From: Streptococcus ferus DSM 20646 | GTDB taxonomy: Bacteria; Bacillota; Bacilli; Lactobacillales; Streptococcaceae | Reading direction: 5' to 3' | DNA length: 64,000 nucleotides | Assembly (NCBI RefSeq): GCF_000372425.1 | Contig: NZ_AQVD01000001.1 | Location: 1-64,000, forward strand | Part shown: positions 34,045 through 46,109 of the stretch, one piece after another | Layout: each line of letters starts with the position of its first letter | How positions within the stretch are numbered: position 1 is the first letter of the stretch | The notes under the pieces: model-generated | Database searches by the model: none | What the model saw: only the letters and a program-made list of their open reading frames with translations | Told to the model about the DNA's origin: nothing | Position numbers and translations under genes: made by a program

Positions 34045-35889
34045 ATGACGACATTAAGAGAAGATATTAGAAATGTGGCAATCATTGCCCACGTTGACCA
34101 TGGAAAAACAACCCTTGTTGATGAATTGCTGAAGCAGTCTCATACGCTTGATGCGCGTAAGGAACTGGAAGAGCGCGCAATGGACTCCAACGATCTTGAA
34201 AAAGAACGCGGCATTACCATTTTGGCTAAGAATACAGCAGTCGCCTATAATGGAACCCGTATTAACATCATGGATACGCCTGGACACGCGGATTTTGGCG
34301 GAGAAGTTGAGCGGATTATGAAGATGGTTGACGGTGTTGTGCTTGTTGTTGATGCTTATGAGGGCACCATGCCGCAAACCCGATTTGTTTTGAAAAAGGC
34401 GCTGGAACAAGACTTAACACCTATTGTCGTTGTCAATAAGATTGACAAACCATCAGCACGTCCTGAAGAAGTCGTTGATGAGGTTTTGGAGCTTTTTATT
34501 GAACTGGGAGCTGATGATGATCAGCTAGAGTTTCCGGTAGTTTATGCGTCCGCCATCAACGGAACCTCATCTTTGTCTGATAATCCTGCAGATCAGGAGC
34601 ATACCATGGCACCTGTTTTTGACACGATTATCGACCATATTCCGGCACCGGAAGACAATTCAGATGAGCCGCTTCAGTTTCAGGTGTCTCTGCTTGATTA
34701 CAATGACTTTGTCGGCCGTATTGGAATCGGCCGTGTTTTCCGTGGAACTGTTAAAGTTGGAGATCAAGTCACCCTGTCTAAACTCGATGGAACAACAAAG
34801 AATTTCCGTGTGACAAAACTCTTTGGCTTCTTTGGTCTTGAGCGAAAAGAAATTGAAGAAGCTAAGGCGGGTGATTTGATTGCTGTATCTGGTATGGAGG
34901 ACATCTTTGTCGGTGAAACCATTACACCGACAGATGCTGTTGAACCGCTCCCTGTTCTCCATATTGATGAGCCAACCCTGCAGATGACTTTCTTGGTGAA
35001 TAATTCACCTTTTGCCGGTCGTGAAGGGAAATGGGTGACCTCTCGCAAGGTTGAAGAACGCCTCTTGGCTGAACTCCAGACCGATGTCTCTTTACGGGTA
35101 GAACCGACGGACTCACCAGATAAGTGGACAGTTTCAGGCCGTGGAGAGCTCCACTTGTCGATTCTGATTGAAACAATGCGCCGTGAAGGCTACGAGCTTC
35201 AAGTTTCACGTCCGGAAGTTATCATCAAAGAGATTGATGGCGTGAAGATGGAACCATTTGAGCGGGTGCAAATTGATACACCAGAGGAGTATCAAGGCTC
35301 TGTCATCCAATCCTTGTCCGAGCGTAAAGGCGATATGCTTGATATGCAGGCAACTGGCAATGGACAGACCCGTCTGGTCTTTCTCGTTCCGGCCCGCGGT
35401 TTGATTGGATATTCCACCGAATTTCTGTCAATGACGCGTGGTTATGGTATTATGAACCATACGTTTGACCAATATTTGCCACTTGTTCCAGGAGAAATTG
35501 GGGGTCGCCATCGAGGAGCCTTGGTATCTATTGACTCAGGTAAAGCGACGACTTATTCCATTATGTCTATTGAAGAGCGGGGAACCATCTTTGTCAACCC
35601 TGGGACAGAAGTTTATGAGGGGATGATTATTGGTGAGAATTCCCGGGACAATGATTTAACGGTCAATATCACCAAGGCGAAACAAATGACCAATGTCCGT
35701 TCAGCAACTAAAGACCAGACAGCGGTTATTAAGACGCCGCGTATTCTAACTTTGGAGGAGTCTTTGGAGTTTCTTAATGATGATGAATATATGGAAGTAA
35801 CACCAGAGTCCATCCGTCTGCGTAAGCAAATTTTAGATAAGAACTTACGTGCCAAAGCTGCCAAAAAGAAAAAATCATCCGAAGAATAG
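34045..35889 (+). CDS. typA: ribosome-associated GTPase TypA/BipA
   Basis: A 614-aa translational GTPase. G1 [10 protein letters not shown]2 RGITI, G3 [12 protein letters not shown]4 NKID, then EF-G-like domains and the TypA-specific C-terminal domain ([17 protein letters not shown]). It aids 50S assembly and growth under stress. ttgagga lies before the ATG. The following small membrane gene is 45 nt away. Confidence 0.96.
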   Translation: MTTLREDIRNVAIIAHVDHGKTTLVDELLKQSHTLDARKELEERAMDSNDLEKERGITILAKNTAVAYNGTRINIMDTPGHADFGGEVERIMKMVDGVVLVVDAYEGTMPQTRFVLKKALEQDLTPIVVVNKIDKPSARPEEVVDEVLELFIELGADDDQLEFPVVYASAINGTSSLSDNPADQEHTMAPVFDTIIDHIPAPEDNSDEPLQFQVSLLDYNDFVGRIGIGRVFRGTVKVGDQVTLSKLDGTTKNFRVTKLFGFFGLERKEIEEAKAGDLIAVSGMEDIFVGETITPTDAVEPLPVLHIDEPTLQMTFLVNNSPFAGREGKWVTSRKVEERLLAELQTDVSLRVEPTDSPDKWTVSGRGELHLSILIETMRREGYELQVSRPEVIIKEIDGVKMEPFERVQIDTPEEYQGSVIQSLSERKGDMLDMQATGNGQTRLVFLVPARGLIGYSTEFLSMTRGYGIMNHTFDQYLPLVPGEIGGRHRGALVSIDSGKATTYSIMSIEERGTIFVNPGTEVYEGMIIGENSRDNDLTVNITKAKQMTNVRSATKDQTAVIKTPRILTLEESLEFLNDDEYMEVTPESIRLRKQILDKNLRAKAAKKKKSSEE

Positions 35890-35934
35890 TCTTTAGAACG
35901 ATTTCAATCGTATTTTACCGAGAAAGGAGTCCAA

Positions 35935-36180
35935 ATGTTTTATCTCATTATTGCCATTTTACTGGTTTTGTACTACGTTTTTGTGGCTCCTAAGACGGTG
36001 AAAAATACCATGAACATGATTTCCTTGGTGGCTATTGTGGCCTTTCTGCTTGTTTTGGCTGGTATGACCTTCATTAAAATCCTTCAGTCACCTCCTGAAA
36101 TTTTTGTGGGACTGGGCATGATAGTTGTCGGTTACTATGCCTTGCGAGATGTCATGCGGTTGTCAAAAAAATCACGATAA
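35935..36180 (+). CDS. DUF3165 family small membrane protein
   Basis: An 81-aa protein with three hydrophobic helices (MFYLIIAILLVLYYVFVA; MISLVAIVAFLLVLAGMTF; IFVGLGMIVVGYYALRDV). Conserved in streptococci after typA; function unknown. gaaaggag precedes the ATG and a terminator follows at 36184. Confidence 0.82.
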   Translation: MFYLIIAILLVLYYVFVAPKTVKNTMNMISLVAIVAFLLVLAGMTFIKILQSPPEIFVGLGMIVVGYYALRDVMRLSKKSR

Positions 36181-36183
36181 GAG

Positions 36184-36212
36184 CTGTTTGCTGCAAAAGC
36201 AAGCAGTTTTTT
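36184..36212 (+). terminator. terminator after typA-DUF3165
   Basis: Stem ctgtttgct/agcaagcag (one G-U), then TTTTTT. Confidence 0.85.
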
Positions 36213-36320
36213 AGTTCATTCCCATCATTTTCTAGTCAAAGCTTCTGCTCTTAAATCTTGAAAAAGTATCTGATTAAAGGTAAAATATTAGGGAATGCAA
36301 TGTATAGAAAGATAGGAAGC

Positions 36321-37685
36321 ATGAAAAAAATATCCCAATTTGAAAATCAAAAAGTTTTAGTTTTGGGTCTGGCTCGCTCTGGTGAAGCTGCGGCGCGACT
36401 TCTGGCAAAACTGGGGGCTATTGTTACGGTCAATGATGGCAAACCTTTTGATGAGAATCCCGCAGCACAGAGCCTTTTAGAAGAGGGGATCAAAGTCATC
36501 TGCGGCAGCCACCCCTTGGAACTTTTAGATGAAGCATTTGCTTACATGGTTAAGAATCCTGGAATTCCCTATGCTAATCCTATGATTGAAAAAGCATTGG
36601 CAAAAGGGATACCTGTGATCACCGAAGTGGAATTAGCCTATCTGATTTCAGACGCACCGATTATTGGGATTACCGGTTCAAATGGCAAAACAACCACAAC
36701 AACCATGATTGCAGATGTTTTGAATCAAGGAGGCCAGTCGGCCCACTTGTCTGGAAATATTGGTTTTCCAGCTTCTGAAGTGGCTCAAAGTGTTTCTGAC
36801 CAAGACACGCTGGTCATGGAACTGTCTTCTTTTCAGCTGATGGGAGTTGAGTCTTTCAAGCCCCATATAGCTGTTATCACAAATCTGATGCCGACACATC
36901 TTGATTATCATGGCTCTTTTGAAGATTATGTGGCTGCTAAATGGACAATCCAAAACCATATGACAGCTGAAGATTTCTTGGTGCTTAATTTTAATCAGGA
37001 ACTGGCCAAGGAGCTTGCCCAAAAAACACAGGCCAGTCTGGTGCCTTTTTCCAGCCAGGAAAAAGTGGATGGTGCTTATTTAGAGGCAGGAGTGCTCTAT
37101 TTTAGAGGTGAGGCCATTATGGAAGCCGTTGACTTGGGTGTTCCAGGCAGCCATAATATCGAAAATGCTTTAGCTGCAATAGCAGTGGCCAAATTATCAG
37201 GTGTTGATAATGCCTCTATCCGAGAAACCCTCAGTCAGTTTGGCGGGGTAAAGCACCGCTTGCAGAAGCTTGGTAGCATTGATGGTGTTCAGTTTTACAA
37301 TGACAGCAAATCAACTAATATTTTAGCAACTCAAAAAGCCCTGTCTGGCTTTGATAATTCACGGGTCATCTTAATTGCTGGCGGCTTGGATCGTGGCAAT
37401 GAATTTGATGAGCTCGTTCCTGATATTGCTGGGCTAAAAGCTATGGTTCTCCTAGGGGAATCAGCTCCTCGCCTGAAAAGGGCTGCTGATAAAGCAAAGG
37501 TACCCTATATTGAAGCCAAAGATGTTGCTCAGGCTGCCCAATTGGCTTTTGCGAACGCAAGTTCGGGTGATGTCGTCCTCCTGAGCCCTGCCAATGCAAG
37601 TTGGGATATGTATAAAAATTTTGAAATCCGCGGGGATGAATTTATTGCCAGCTATGAAAGCCTTAAAGGTGGCGAGCATGGCTAA
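36321..37685 (+). CDS. murD: UDP-N-acetylmuramoylalanine-D-glutamate ligase
   Basis: A 454-aa Mur ligase adding D-Glu to UDP-MurNAc-L-Ala. [13 protein letters not shown] is the UDP-binding start, [14 protein letters not shown] the ATP loop, LSSFQLMG and [14 protein letters not shown] middle-domain motifs, [22 protein letters not shown] the C-terminal start. Start set at 36321 after taggaag; a longer frame to 36258 is less likely. It overlaps murG by 8 bp and heads the division cluster. Confidence 0.95.
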   Translation: MKKISQFENQKVLVLGLARSGEAAARLLAKLGAIVTVNDGKPFDENPAAQSLLEEGIKVICGSHPLELLDEAFAYMVKNPGIPYANPMIEKALAKGIPVITEVELAYLISDAPIIGITGSNGKTTTTTMIADVLNQGGQSAHLSGNIGFPASEVAQSVSDQDTLVMELSSFQLMGVESFKPHIAVITNLMPTHLDYHGSFEDYVAAKWTIQNHMTAEDFLVLNFNQELAKELAQKTQASLVPFSSQEKVDGAYLEAGVLYFRGEAIMEAVDLGVPGSHNIENALAAIAVAKLSGVDNASIRETLSQFGGVKHRLQKLGSIDGVQFYNDSKSTNILATQKALSGFDNSRVILIAGGLDRGNEFDELVPDIAGLKAMVLLGESAPRLKRAADKAKVPYIEAKDVAQAAQLAFANASSGDVVLLSPANASWDMYKNFEIRGDEFIASYESLKGGEHG

Positions 37686-38751
37686 AAAAAAGATTGTTTT
37701 CACTGGCGGCGGAACAGTAGGTCATGTTACCCTTAATTTATTACTAATCCCTCGCTTTTTGAAAGATGGCTGGGAAGTTCATTACATTGGCGATAAAAAC
37801 GGTATTGAACATACTGAAATCAAGAAGTCTGGCTTAGAAGTAACCTTCCACGGAGTTGCAACAGGAAAGCTGCGGCGCTATTTCTCTTTTCAAAATATGC
37901 TCGACTTGTTCAAAGTTGCTTTTGGCTTGCTTCAGTCTCTGCTTATTTTGCTGAAACTCCGTCCTCAGGTTCTTTTTTCAAAAGGAGGATTCGTTTCTGT
38001 TCCACCCGTCATGGCTGCAAGGATTTTAGGTATTCCCGTTTTCGTGCATGAATCAGATTTATCAATGGGATTGGCCAATCGCATCGCTTATAAGTTTGCC
38101 ACAATGATGTACACGACCTTCGAACAGTCATCTGAGCTTAGGAAAATCAAGCATATCGGAGCAGTTACTAAGGTCACCCAAGGAGCTAACAACCAAAATC
38201 CAGACCTGAAAGAGATTGAAGGTCATTTTGACCCTCAGTTAAAGACTCTGCTTTTTATTGGCGGCTCTGGCGGTGCTAAAGTTTTTAATGAATTTATTAG
38301 TCAGACTCCAGAATTGGTTGAAACTTATAATGTCATTAACATTACAGGGGATAAAACCCTCAATCAGCTGACGGATCGCCTCTACCGGGTGGATTATGTG
38401 ACCGACCTTTACCAGCCTTTGATGGACTTGGCAGATGTAGTTGTTACCAGAGGCGGATCAAATACGCTGTTCGAACTGGTCGCTTTGCAGAAACTCCATC
38501 TTATTATTCCATTGGGGAAAGAGGCGAGTCGCGGAGATCAGCTTGAAAATGCAGCTTATTTTGTCAAAAAAGGTTATGCTCAGGAATTGTTCGAGTCAGA
38601 TTTTAATTTTGACCGCTTTCAATCTAAACTCACAGAATTATTAGAAAATCAATCTCGCTATCAAGGAGCAATGAAAGCATCCAACGAAATCAAGTCTCCG
38701 GACGAATTTTACAGGGTCTTGATAGATGACATTGCCGCTCAAAAAGGATAA
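37678..38751 (+). CDS. murG: UDP-GlcNAc:lipid I N-acetylglucosaminyltransferase
   Basis: A 357-aa GT28 enzyme forming lipid II at the inner membrane face. The N-terminal glycine loop is [14 protein letters not shown], a streptococcal variant of GGTGGH. The second loop is [14 protein letters not shown], and the donor site ends [13 protein letters not shown]. Translationally coupled to murD by overlap. Confidence 0.95.
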   Translation: MAKKKIVFTGGGTVGHVTLNLLLIPRFLKDGWEVHYIGDKNGIEHTEIKKSGLEVTFHGVATGKLRRYFSFQNMLDLFKVAFGLLQSLLILLKLRPQVLFSKGGFVSVPPVMAARILGIPVFVHESDLSMGLANRIAYKFATMMYTTFEQSSELRKIKHIGAVTKVTQGANNQNPDLKEIEGHFDPQLKTLLFIGGSGGAKVFNEFISQTPELVETYNVINITGDKTLNQLTDRLYRVDYVTDLYQPLMDLADVVVTRGGSNTLFELVALQKLHLIIPLGKEASRGDQLENAAYFVKKGYAQELFESDFNFDRFQSKLTELLENQSRYQGAMKASNEIKSPDEFYRVLIDDIAAQKG

Positions 38752-38753
38752 TA

Positions 38754-39923
38754 ATGGCAAAAAACAAGGAAAAAAAAGAAGAGCCAGTCTTAACCGAATG
38801 GCAAAAACGCAATCTTGAATTTTTGAAGAAAAAGCAGGCTCAAAAGCTTGAAAAAGACAAGCTGGACGAAAAGCGACTGGCTGAAAAACGGGCACAGCTG
38901 GAGGAAATGAAGTCTTTTGAAAAAGAGGAGACTTTGGAGGATGAAGGAAAAGAAACGTCTTCTGCCAAAGATGATAAAGAAGCATCCGAAGAGAAGTCCC
39001 AAGCTAAAAAAGCCAAGTCTTCTCAACTGGACGAAGGTAAAGAGAAGCTTCCTAAGAAGAAAGCTAAACCTAAAAAAGAAAGACAAATCCCCCCTAGCCA
39101 GATTTGGCAGGCAGTTGCTGTTCTTTCTCTATCTGTCTTGGTCCTTTTGATCGCTGTCTTTTTTATCAGCCCCTACAGTCGTCAAAAAGCCCTTACTGTG
39201 TCAGGGAATACCAATGCCAATCAGATAGAACTGCTGGATCAGACAGGTATTAAAGCATCAGATTACATCACTACCATTTTTTGGCATCGCAATGCTTATG
39301 CAAAGGCCGCAGCCAATAAAAATCAGTGGGTGAAAAAAGCTGACTTGGTTTATGAATTTCCTAACCGCTTTATCCTGAAAGTAACAGAGTATCGGGTCAT
39401 CGCTTATTCTCAAACGGCGCAAGGTTATGTTCCTATTCTGGAAAATGGCAGACGTCTTGAGACCGTTAATGCGACAGAGCTGCCCAGCTCTTATCTCGTT
39501 ATTAACCTAGAGAATGAAGCCGATATTCAGAGCCTAATCAAGCAATTAAGTGCCTTGAATCAAGATTTGGTCAGTCAGATTAAGACCATATCGTCAGCCA
39601 ATTCCAGCTCGACCAAAGATTTGCTTTCTATTGAGATGACCGATGGCAACACGGTTCGTATTCCGCTTTCTGAATTAGAAAAGAAACTGCCCTATTATTC
39701 TAAAATCAAGGATAGCTTAACGGGAGGGCAGATCGTTGATATGGAGGTCGGTATTTACAGCACAAATGCGGCCATTGAAGCCTCTATCGCAGCCTCTCGG
39801 ACGAGTACAGAAGAGACCAGCAGCGAAACATCGGCAGATCCAAATGCAAGCAGCCAAAGTGAGACTGTCTCAGATAATTCCCAAACAGTGACAGAAGCTA
39901 CGACCAGCCAAGTTTCAGAATAA
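38754..39923 (+). CDS. divIB: cell division protein DivIB/FtsQ
   Basis: A 389-aa single-pass protein. The cytoplasmic tail (1-115) is very rich in Lys and Glu and probably disordered. The membrane helix is at about 120-140 (AVAVLSLSVLVLLIAVFFI). The POTRA domain follows (ALTVSGNTNANQIELL), then the beta domain and a Ser/Thr-rich tail from about 350. It bridges FtsL/DivIC and peptidoglycan enzymes at the septum. It starts 2 nt after murG. Confidence 0.92.
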   Translation: MAKNKEKKEEPVLTEWQKRNLEFLKKKQAQKLEKDKLDEKRLAEKRAQLEEMKSFEKEETLEDEGKETSSAKDDKEASEEKSQAKKAKSSQLDEGKEKLPKKKAKPKKERQIPPSQIWQAVAVLSLSVLVLLIAVFFISPYSRQKALTVSGNTNANQIELLDQTGIKASDYITTIFWHRNAYAKAAANKNQWVKKADLVYEFPNRFILKVTEYRVIAYSQTAQGYVPILENGRRLETVNATELPSSYLVINLENEADIQSLIKQLSALNQDLVSQIKTISSANSSSTKDLLSIEMTDGNTVRIPLSELEKKLPYYSKIKDSLTGGQIVDMEVGIYSTNAAIEASIAASRTSTEETSSETSADPNASSQSETVSDNSQTVTEATTSQVSE

Positions 39924-39948
39924 TAGAAACGCATTAAGTTTATATAAC

Positions 39949-39984
39949 AAAAAGCGCAAAATGCTTACCATTTTCCGCTTTTTT
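39949..39984 (+). terminator. terminator after divIB
   Basis: aaaagcgcaaaatg and cattttccgctttt form a long stem with a small internal mismatch, then T. ftsA has its own -10 TATAAT at 39989-39994 just beyond. Confidence 0.75.
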
Positions 39985-40066
39985 ATGTTATAATATTGTC
40001 TGAATAATTCTGTTTTTGGACAGTATTTATATAGAACTGATAAGGAAAGATTGAGAGGTCGAGTGA

Positions 40067-41428
40067 ATGGCTAGAGATGGCTTTTTTACAGGATTGGACA
40101 TAGGGACAAGCTCGATTAAAGTGCTAGTTGCTGAATTTATTAAAGGTGAGATGAATGTTATTGGCGTCAGCAATGTTAAAAGTGCTGGCGTGAAAGATGG
40201 CATTATCATTGATATTGACGCTGCTGCAGATGCCATCAAGGCAGCTATTGAAGAAGCAGAAGAAAAAGCTGGGATGTCTATTACAAAGGTAAATGTCTCG
40301 CTGCCAGCCAATTTGCTGCAGATTGAGCCTACCCAAGGCATGATTCCGGTTCCGAGTGAATCAAAAGAGATTAAGGATGAAGATGTTGACAGTGTTGTCC
40401 GTTCAGCCCTAACTAAGAGTGTCACTCCAGAACGTGAGGTTATCTCTCTGGTGCCTGAAGAATTCATTGTAGATGGTTTTCAGGGCATCCGTGACCCTCG
40501 CGGGATGATGGGGATTCGCCTGGAAATGCGTGGTATGATTTATACTGGTCCAAGCACCATCCTGCACAATCTTCGCAAAACCGTTGAACGGGCAGGCATT
40601 GAGGTGGAAAACATTGTTATTTCTCCTCTAGCTTTAACCAAGGCTGTTCTTAACGAAGGAGAACGGGAATTTGGAGCGACGGTTATTGACATGGGTGGCG
40701 GTCAGACGACGGTTGCAACCATGCGCGCTCAGGAATTGCAGTTCACTAATACTTACGCTGAAGGCGGAGACTACGTCACCAAAGATATTTCTAAAGTGTT
40801 GAAAACGTCTCACCAAATTGCGGAGGCTTTGAAATTTAACTTTGGCAGCGCCGATTTATCTAGTGCCAGTCCCTCTGAAACGGTTCAGGTTGAAGTGGTC
40901 GGCGAGAATAGTCCGATTGAGGTTTCAGAACGTTATGTCGCAGAAATTATCTCTGCAAGGGTCCGACATGTACTGGATCGGGTGAAACAAGATCTGGAAC
41001 GCAGTCGTCTGCTAGATTTACCAGGAGGCATTGTTCTCATTGGCGGTGGTGCTATTATGCCGGGTGTTGTTGAGCTTGCTCAGGAAATCTTTGGTGTAGC
41101 AGTCAAACTCCATGTGCCAAATCAAGTTGGTATCCGCAATCCAATGTTTGCTAATGTCATTAGCCTTGTTGAGTATGTTGGTCAGCTAACAGAGGTGGAT
41201 GTCCTAGCGCGAGGGGCAGTTGCAGGAGAAGAAAAACTGCGCCATAAGCCGATTGATTATAAGTCGTCTAACCCTGCACCAAAAACAAGAACATTTGCGC
41301 AGCCGCAGCAAAAACCATTAGAAACCTTTGATACCCCTACTGAAGATGCAGCCTTTCAAACAGAAGGCAAGCCTAAGCAAAAGATGGGTGACCGGGTTCG
41401 CGGTATGTTTGGCAATTTGTTTGATTAA
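40067..41428 (+). CDS. ftsA: cell division protein FtsA
   Basis: A 453-aa actin-like ATPase that anchors FtsZ. LDIGTSSIKVLVAE, VIDMGGGQTTVATM and IVLIGGGAIMPGVVEL are the phosphate and adenosine motifs. The C-terminal 70 residues are polar and end in the short amphipathic membrane helix RVRGMFGNLF. A gagaggtc SD precedes the ATG. Own promoter at about 39989; ftsZ follows after 23 nt. Confidence 0.95.
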   Translation: MARDGFFTGLDIGTSSIKVLVAEFIKGEMNVIGVSNVKSAGVKDGIIIDIDAAADAIKAAIEEAEEKAGMSITKVNVSLPANLLQIEPTQGMIPVPSESKEIKDEDVDSVVRSALTKSVTPEREVISLVPEEFIVDGFQGIRDPRGMMGIRLEMRGMIYTGPSTILHNLRKTVERAGIEVENIVISPLALTKAVLNEGEREFGATVIDMGGGQTTVATMRAQELQFTNTYAEGGDYVTKDISKVLKTSHQIAEALKFNFGSADLSSASPSETVQVEVVGENSPIEVSERYVAEIISARVRHVLDRVKQDLERSRLLDLPGGIVLIGGGAIMPGVVELAQEIFGVAVKLHVPNQVGIRNPMFANVISLVEYVGQLTEVDVLARGAVAGEEKLRHKPIDYKSSNPAPKTRTFAQPQQKPLETFDTPTEDAAFQTEGKPKQKMGDRVRGMFGNLFD

Positions 41429-41439
41429 AATTAAAGTGA

Positions 41440-42756
<1,317 letters not shown>

Positions 42757-42758
42757 TC

Positions 42759-43430
42759 ATGGGGCTAAAGGAAAATAAGCAGCGTCTATTTGAAGAAGTT
42801 GCGAATGTCTGCAAAGGTGCAGGACGCAAGCCTGAAGAAGTAACGATAGTAGCTGTTACGAAGTATGTGGACAGTCAAACGGCAGAAGAACTTGTTCAAG
42901 CTGGTGTGCAGCATCTAGGTGAGAATCGTGTCGATAAATTTCTTGAGAAATATCAGGCGCTTGCGGACTATGACCTGACTTGGCACCTGATTGGCAGTCT
43001 GCAGCGGCGCAAAGTGAAAGATGTGATCAATTATGTTGACTACTTTCACGCTTTGGATTCTCTCAAACTAGCGTCAGAAATCCAAAAGCGTGCTCTGCAC
43101 CCTATCAAGTGCTTCTTACAAGTGAACATTTCGGGAGAAGAAAGCAAGCACGGCTTTCGTCCAGATCAGGTTGAGGAAGTGGTTCAAAGTCTGAAAGATT
43201 TTGACAAGCTTATGATAGTCGGTTTAATGACGATGGCTCCTCTGGGTGCCAGTGACAGCCAACTGGCTGAAATCTTCAAACAGACAGATAATTTAAGGAA
43301 ATTCTTAAAAGGAAAAAAGATAAAGAATATGCCTATGGAAGACTTGAGCATGGGAATGAGCGGTGATTTTCCTATCGCCATCCAAAATGGCTCAACCTTC
43401 GTCAGAATCGGCAGCTCATTCTTTAATTGA
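42759..43430 (+). CDS. YggS family PLP homeostasis protein
   Basis: A 223-aa single-domain alanine-racemase-like barrel. The PLP lysine is in VAVTKYVDS, and GVQHLGENRVDKF, HLIGSLQRRK, and SMGMSGDFPIAIQNGSTFVRIG are family motifs. It balances free vitamin B6; B. subtilis YlmE is the counterpart in the same cluster. It starts 2 nt after ftsZ. Confidence 0.93.
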   Translation: MGLKENKQRLFEEVANVCKGAGRKPEEVTIVAVTKYVDSQTAEELVQAGVQHLGENRVDKFLEKYQALADYDLTWHLIGSLQRRKVKDVINYVDYFHALDSLKLASEIQKRALHPIKCFLQVNISGEESKHGFRPDQVEEVVQSLKDFDKLMIVGLMTMAPLGASDSQLAEIFKQTDNLRKFLKGKKIKNMPMEDLSMGMSGDFPIAIQNGSTFVRIGSSFFN

Positions 43431-43442
43431 ACGGAGAAAAAC

Positions 43443-44024
43443 ATGGCACTTAGAGATCGATTTGATAAAATTATTTCTTATTTTGACACTGATGAGGTTA
43501 GCGAAGTTGAGGAGCAACAGGCTCCTGCACCTGTGAAGCAGCGACAGCCTGAAGCGGCTCAAAAACCAGTTCAGACACAAAGTCAAAGTACACAAGCAAA
43601 ACCTCGTCCAAGTCAGCAGCAGGGACGTCCGAACCGTCGTCCATCTGCGGCAGCGAATGATGAAAATATCCGCCAGTTCCCAACAGGTGGACGCCCATCT
43701 GGGAACCAACCGTCAGCTGTTCAAGATAAAACCACGATTGCTCTCAAATTCCCTCGTAAATACGAGGATGCTGAAGAGATCGTTGACCTCTTGATTCGTA
43801 ATGAATGTGTCTTGATTGACTTTCAGTACATGCTGGAGGCACAGGCGCGTCGCTGTCTAGATTTTGTCGACGGTGCCAGCAAAGTTCTTTATGGGAACTT
43901 ACAAAAAGTAGGCTCATCAATGTACTTGCTGACCCCTGCTAATGTCATTGTTGATATTGAAGAAATGACACTGGCTGCTAATGGTCAGGATGTCAGCTTT
44001 AACTACGATATGAAAAGACGGTAG
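43443..44024 (+). CDS. sepF: cell division protein SepF
   Basis: A 193-aa protein. The N-terminal amphipathic membrane helix ([14 protein letters not shown]) is followed by a long Gln/Pro-rich linker (about 20-95) and the SepF domain with [27 protein letters not shown]. It anchors and bundles FtsZ filaments. It starts 12 nt after the yggS-like gene. Confidence 0.93.
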   Translation: MALRDRFDKIISYFDTDEVSEVEEQQAPAPVKQRQPEAAQKPVQTQSQSTQAKPRPSQQQGRPNRRPSAAANDENIRQFPTGGRPSGNQPSAVQDKTTIALKFPRKYEDAEEIVDLLIRNECVLIDFQYMLEAQARRCLDFVDGASKVLYGNLQKVGSSMYLLTPANVIVDIEEMTLAANGQDVSFNYDMKRR

Positions 44025-44029
44025 GTCAA

Positions 44030-44287
44030 ATGGCATTTTTAATCTATTTGCTGACCCGACTGATAGACGTGTATAGTTTTGTTTTGATTGTTTATGCCTT
44101 GCTTTCCTGGTTTCCAAATGCCTATGACTCTGCTTTAGGCAAAATTGTCGTTGGCATCTCCGAGCCTTTATTGAGGCCTTTTAGAGGACTTAATCTTCAG
44201 TTTGCTGGATTGGATTTCACGATTGTTTTGGTTATTTTTCTCTTAAATCTCTTAAAGTATTTTTTAGCCAACTTGCTTTATTTTTAG
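44030..44287 (+). CDS. ylmG: YlmG/YggT family membrane protein
   Basis: An 85-aa protein with two membrane helices and the signature ALLSWFPNAYDSALGKIVVGISEPLLRPFR of YggT proteins. It belongs to the ylm division cluster, where it affects septum placement or envelope function; the biochemical role is unknown. It starts 5 nt after sepF. Confidence 0.9.
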   Translation: MAFLIYLLTRLIDVYSFVLIVYALLSWFPNAYDSALGKIVVGISEPLLRPFRGLNLQFAGLDFTIVLVIFLLNLLKYFLANLLYF

Positions 44288-44288
44288 T

Positions 44289-45074
44289 ATGACAAGACAA
44301 ACAATTTATCAGCATTTTGGAGAAGATGAAAAAGCCTTTGTTGACAAAGCCAAGGATATCCAAAGGCAGGTCGAAGATTATTATAGCCTTCAGCTGACGG
44401 ATTTTCTAAATCCCAGACAGTTGCAGGTGATGCGGACCGTTTTAGGGCAGTCCTCCCTTCAGACTTTTTCAAGCGGGGATTTCTTTAAATCGGAATATGC
44501 CCGTCTTCTTATCGCTCCAGACTATTACGTTTTTGATTCAGAAGATTTTGAGATTTCTCTGATAGAGATTGTTTATCATTCTAAATTTAACCAGTTGACA
44601 CACGCCCAGATAATGGGCAGTCTCATAAATAAACTTGGTATTGAGCGGCAGATATTCGGTGACATATTGGTTGGTGATGGAAGAGCACAGTTCTTTGTTA
44701 AGGCTAATATGGCCGCCTATTTTATAAATACTATAAAAAAAATTGGCCGTGTTGGAGTCACTCTCAAAGAAGTTCCTTTCCATGAGCAACTTCAACTGTC
44801 AGCGAAAGCTCAAGAACAAGATATTCTTGTCTCTAGTATGCGTCTTGATGCTATTTTGGCAACAAGTTTGAAAATATCAAGAGGCACTGCTTTGAAACTG
44901 ATTGAAGCAGAAAAAGTAAAGGTCAATTACGCCACGGTGTCAAAGCCTGCCTTAGAGCTCGTCTTAGGTGATATGCTCAGCATCAGAGGATTTGGGAGAT
45001 TGACCTTGACTAGGGATAAGGGCTTTTCCAAGAGCGGAAAGCATAAATTAATAATTGATCGCATTGCACACTAA
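44289..45074 (+). CDS. ylmH: YlmH family S4-domain RNA-binding protein
   Basis: A 261-aa protein. The N-terminal half matches YlmH (FLNPRQLQVMRTVLGQ, IVYHSKFNQLTHAQIMGSLINKLGI). The C-terminal S4 domain begins VSSMRLDAILATSLKISRG and ends LSIRGFGRLTL. Recent work links YlmH to ribosome-associated quality control and stalled-tRNA handling; this is family knowledge. It starts 1 nt after ylmG. Confidence 0.93.
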   Translation: MTRQTIYQHFGEDEKAFVDKAKDIQRQVEDYYSLQLTDFLNPRQLQVMRTVLGQSSLQTFSSGDFFKSEYARLLIAPDYYVFDSEDFEISLIEIVYHSKFNQLTHAQIMGSLINKLGIERQIFGDILVGDGRAQFFVKANMAAYFINTIKKIGRVGVTLKEVPFHEQLQLSAKAQEQDILVSSMRLDAILATSLKISRGTALKLIEAEKVKVNYATVSKPALELVLGDMLSIRGFGRLTLTRDKGFSKSGKHKLIIDRIAH

Positions 45075-45088
45075 ATAAGGAGAAACGA

Positions 45089-45871
45089 ATGGCACTTACA
45101 GCACTTGAAATTAAAGATAAGACATTTAATACCAAAATGTTTGGTTATAACACCCAAGAAGTAGAGGAATTCTTGGATATTGTCGTTGATGATTATGAAG
45201 AGCAGGTTCGTCTTAATCGTGAAAAAGACAGCCGGATTAAAGAGTTAGAAGACAAATTGGCTTATTTTGATGAGATGAAAGAGTCCCTCAGCCAATCTGT
45301 TATTTTAGCTCAGGAGACAGCTGAAAAGGTGAAATTATCCGCTAATACGGAATCAACTAACTTATTGACTAAGGCTACTTATGAATCAGAACATTTAATT
45401 GAAGGAGCCAAACAAAAAGCCAATCAGATTCTTCGGGATGCAACGGATGAAGCCAAGCGAGTTGCTATTGAAACAGAAGAACTTAAACGTCAAACTCGTG
45501 TCTTCCATCAGCGTCTAATGTCAACTATCGAAGGTCAGCTAGGTCTCATCAATTCTCCTGAGTGGACAGAATTGCTTCAGCCAACAGCTGTTTATCTGCA
45601 AAATTCAGATGCAGCTTTTAAGGAAGTGGTTGAAAAAGTTTTGGATGAAGAAGTTCCTGAGTCCAATGACTATGCTTCAGCAGATGCAACGCGTCAGTTT
45701 TCTCCTGAAGAAATGGAAGATTTACAGCGCCGAGTGGCTGAAGGCAACCGAGTTCTCCATGAAACACAGCAATTTGATCAGCCTTTGATTCCAAATGACG
45801 GAGAAGAAGTGGTTGCTGATGAGCCAAATCTGAATGAGACACAAACCTTTAAATTAAATATTAACGAATAA
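45089..45871 (+). CDS. divIVA: cell division initiation protein DivIVA
   Basis: A 260-aa coiled-coil protein. The N-terminal lipid-binding domain reads MALTALEIKDKTFNTKMFGY with the following EVEEFLDIVVDDYE. Two coiled coils (about 30-160) and an acidic variable tail follow. It recognises curved membrane at septa and poles and recruits growth factors. Last gene of the cluster before the ileS T-box. Confidence 0.94.
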   Translation: MALTALEIKDKTFNTKMFGYNTQEVEEFLDIVVDDYEEQVRLNREKDSRIKELEDKLAYFDEMKESLSQSVILAQETAEKVKLSANTESTNLLTKATYESEHLIEGAKQKANQILRDATDEAKRVAIETEELKRQTRVFHQRLMSTIEGQLGLINSPEWTELLQPTAVYLQNSDAAFKEVVEKVLDEEVPESNDYASADATRQFSPEEMEDLQRRVAEGNRVLHETQQFDQPLIPNDGEEVVADEPNLNETQTFKLNINE

Positions 45872-45874
45872 CAG

Positions 45875-46098
45875 AAAGCACAGTGGCAATCAATCATAAC
45901 AGCGAGTAAGCGTCGGTGGAAGGCTTATATTACTTTGATTGCTTCTTATCATTCTGTTCGTTTTCTGCCTGAACATAAAAAGACTAAGGCAGGAGGGAGG
46001 GCTCACCTTACGAGTCAAGAGGGATAGGGCTTGTTCCTATCTAAAATAAGGTGGTACCACGAACTTTCGTCCTTTGGCGAGGGTTCTTTTTTATTGTG
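45875..46098 (+). promoter_or_regulatory. T-box leader, isoleucine type, of ileS
   Basis: T-box core aaggtggtaccacgaac at 46048-46064. The terminator pairs gaac...cgtcc with cgagggttc before a T-run (46061-46095). TGGT fits a tRNA with discriminator A, as tRNA-Ile. ATT or ATC triplets in the first part (for example tatATTac near 45930) are candidate specifiers; I could not fix which. No strong promoter is obvious between divIVA and the leader. Confidence 0.85.
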
Positions 46099-46109
46099 AA
46101 AGGATAAAA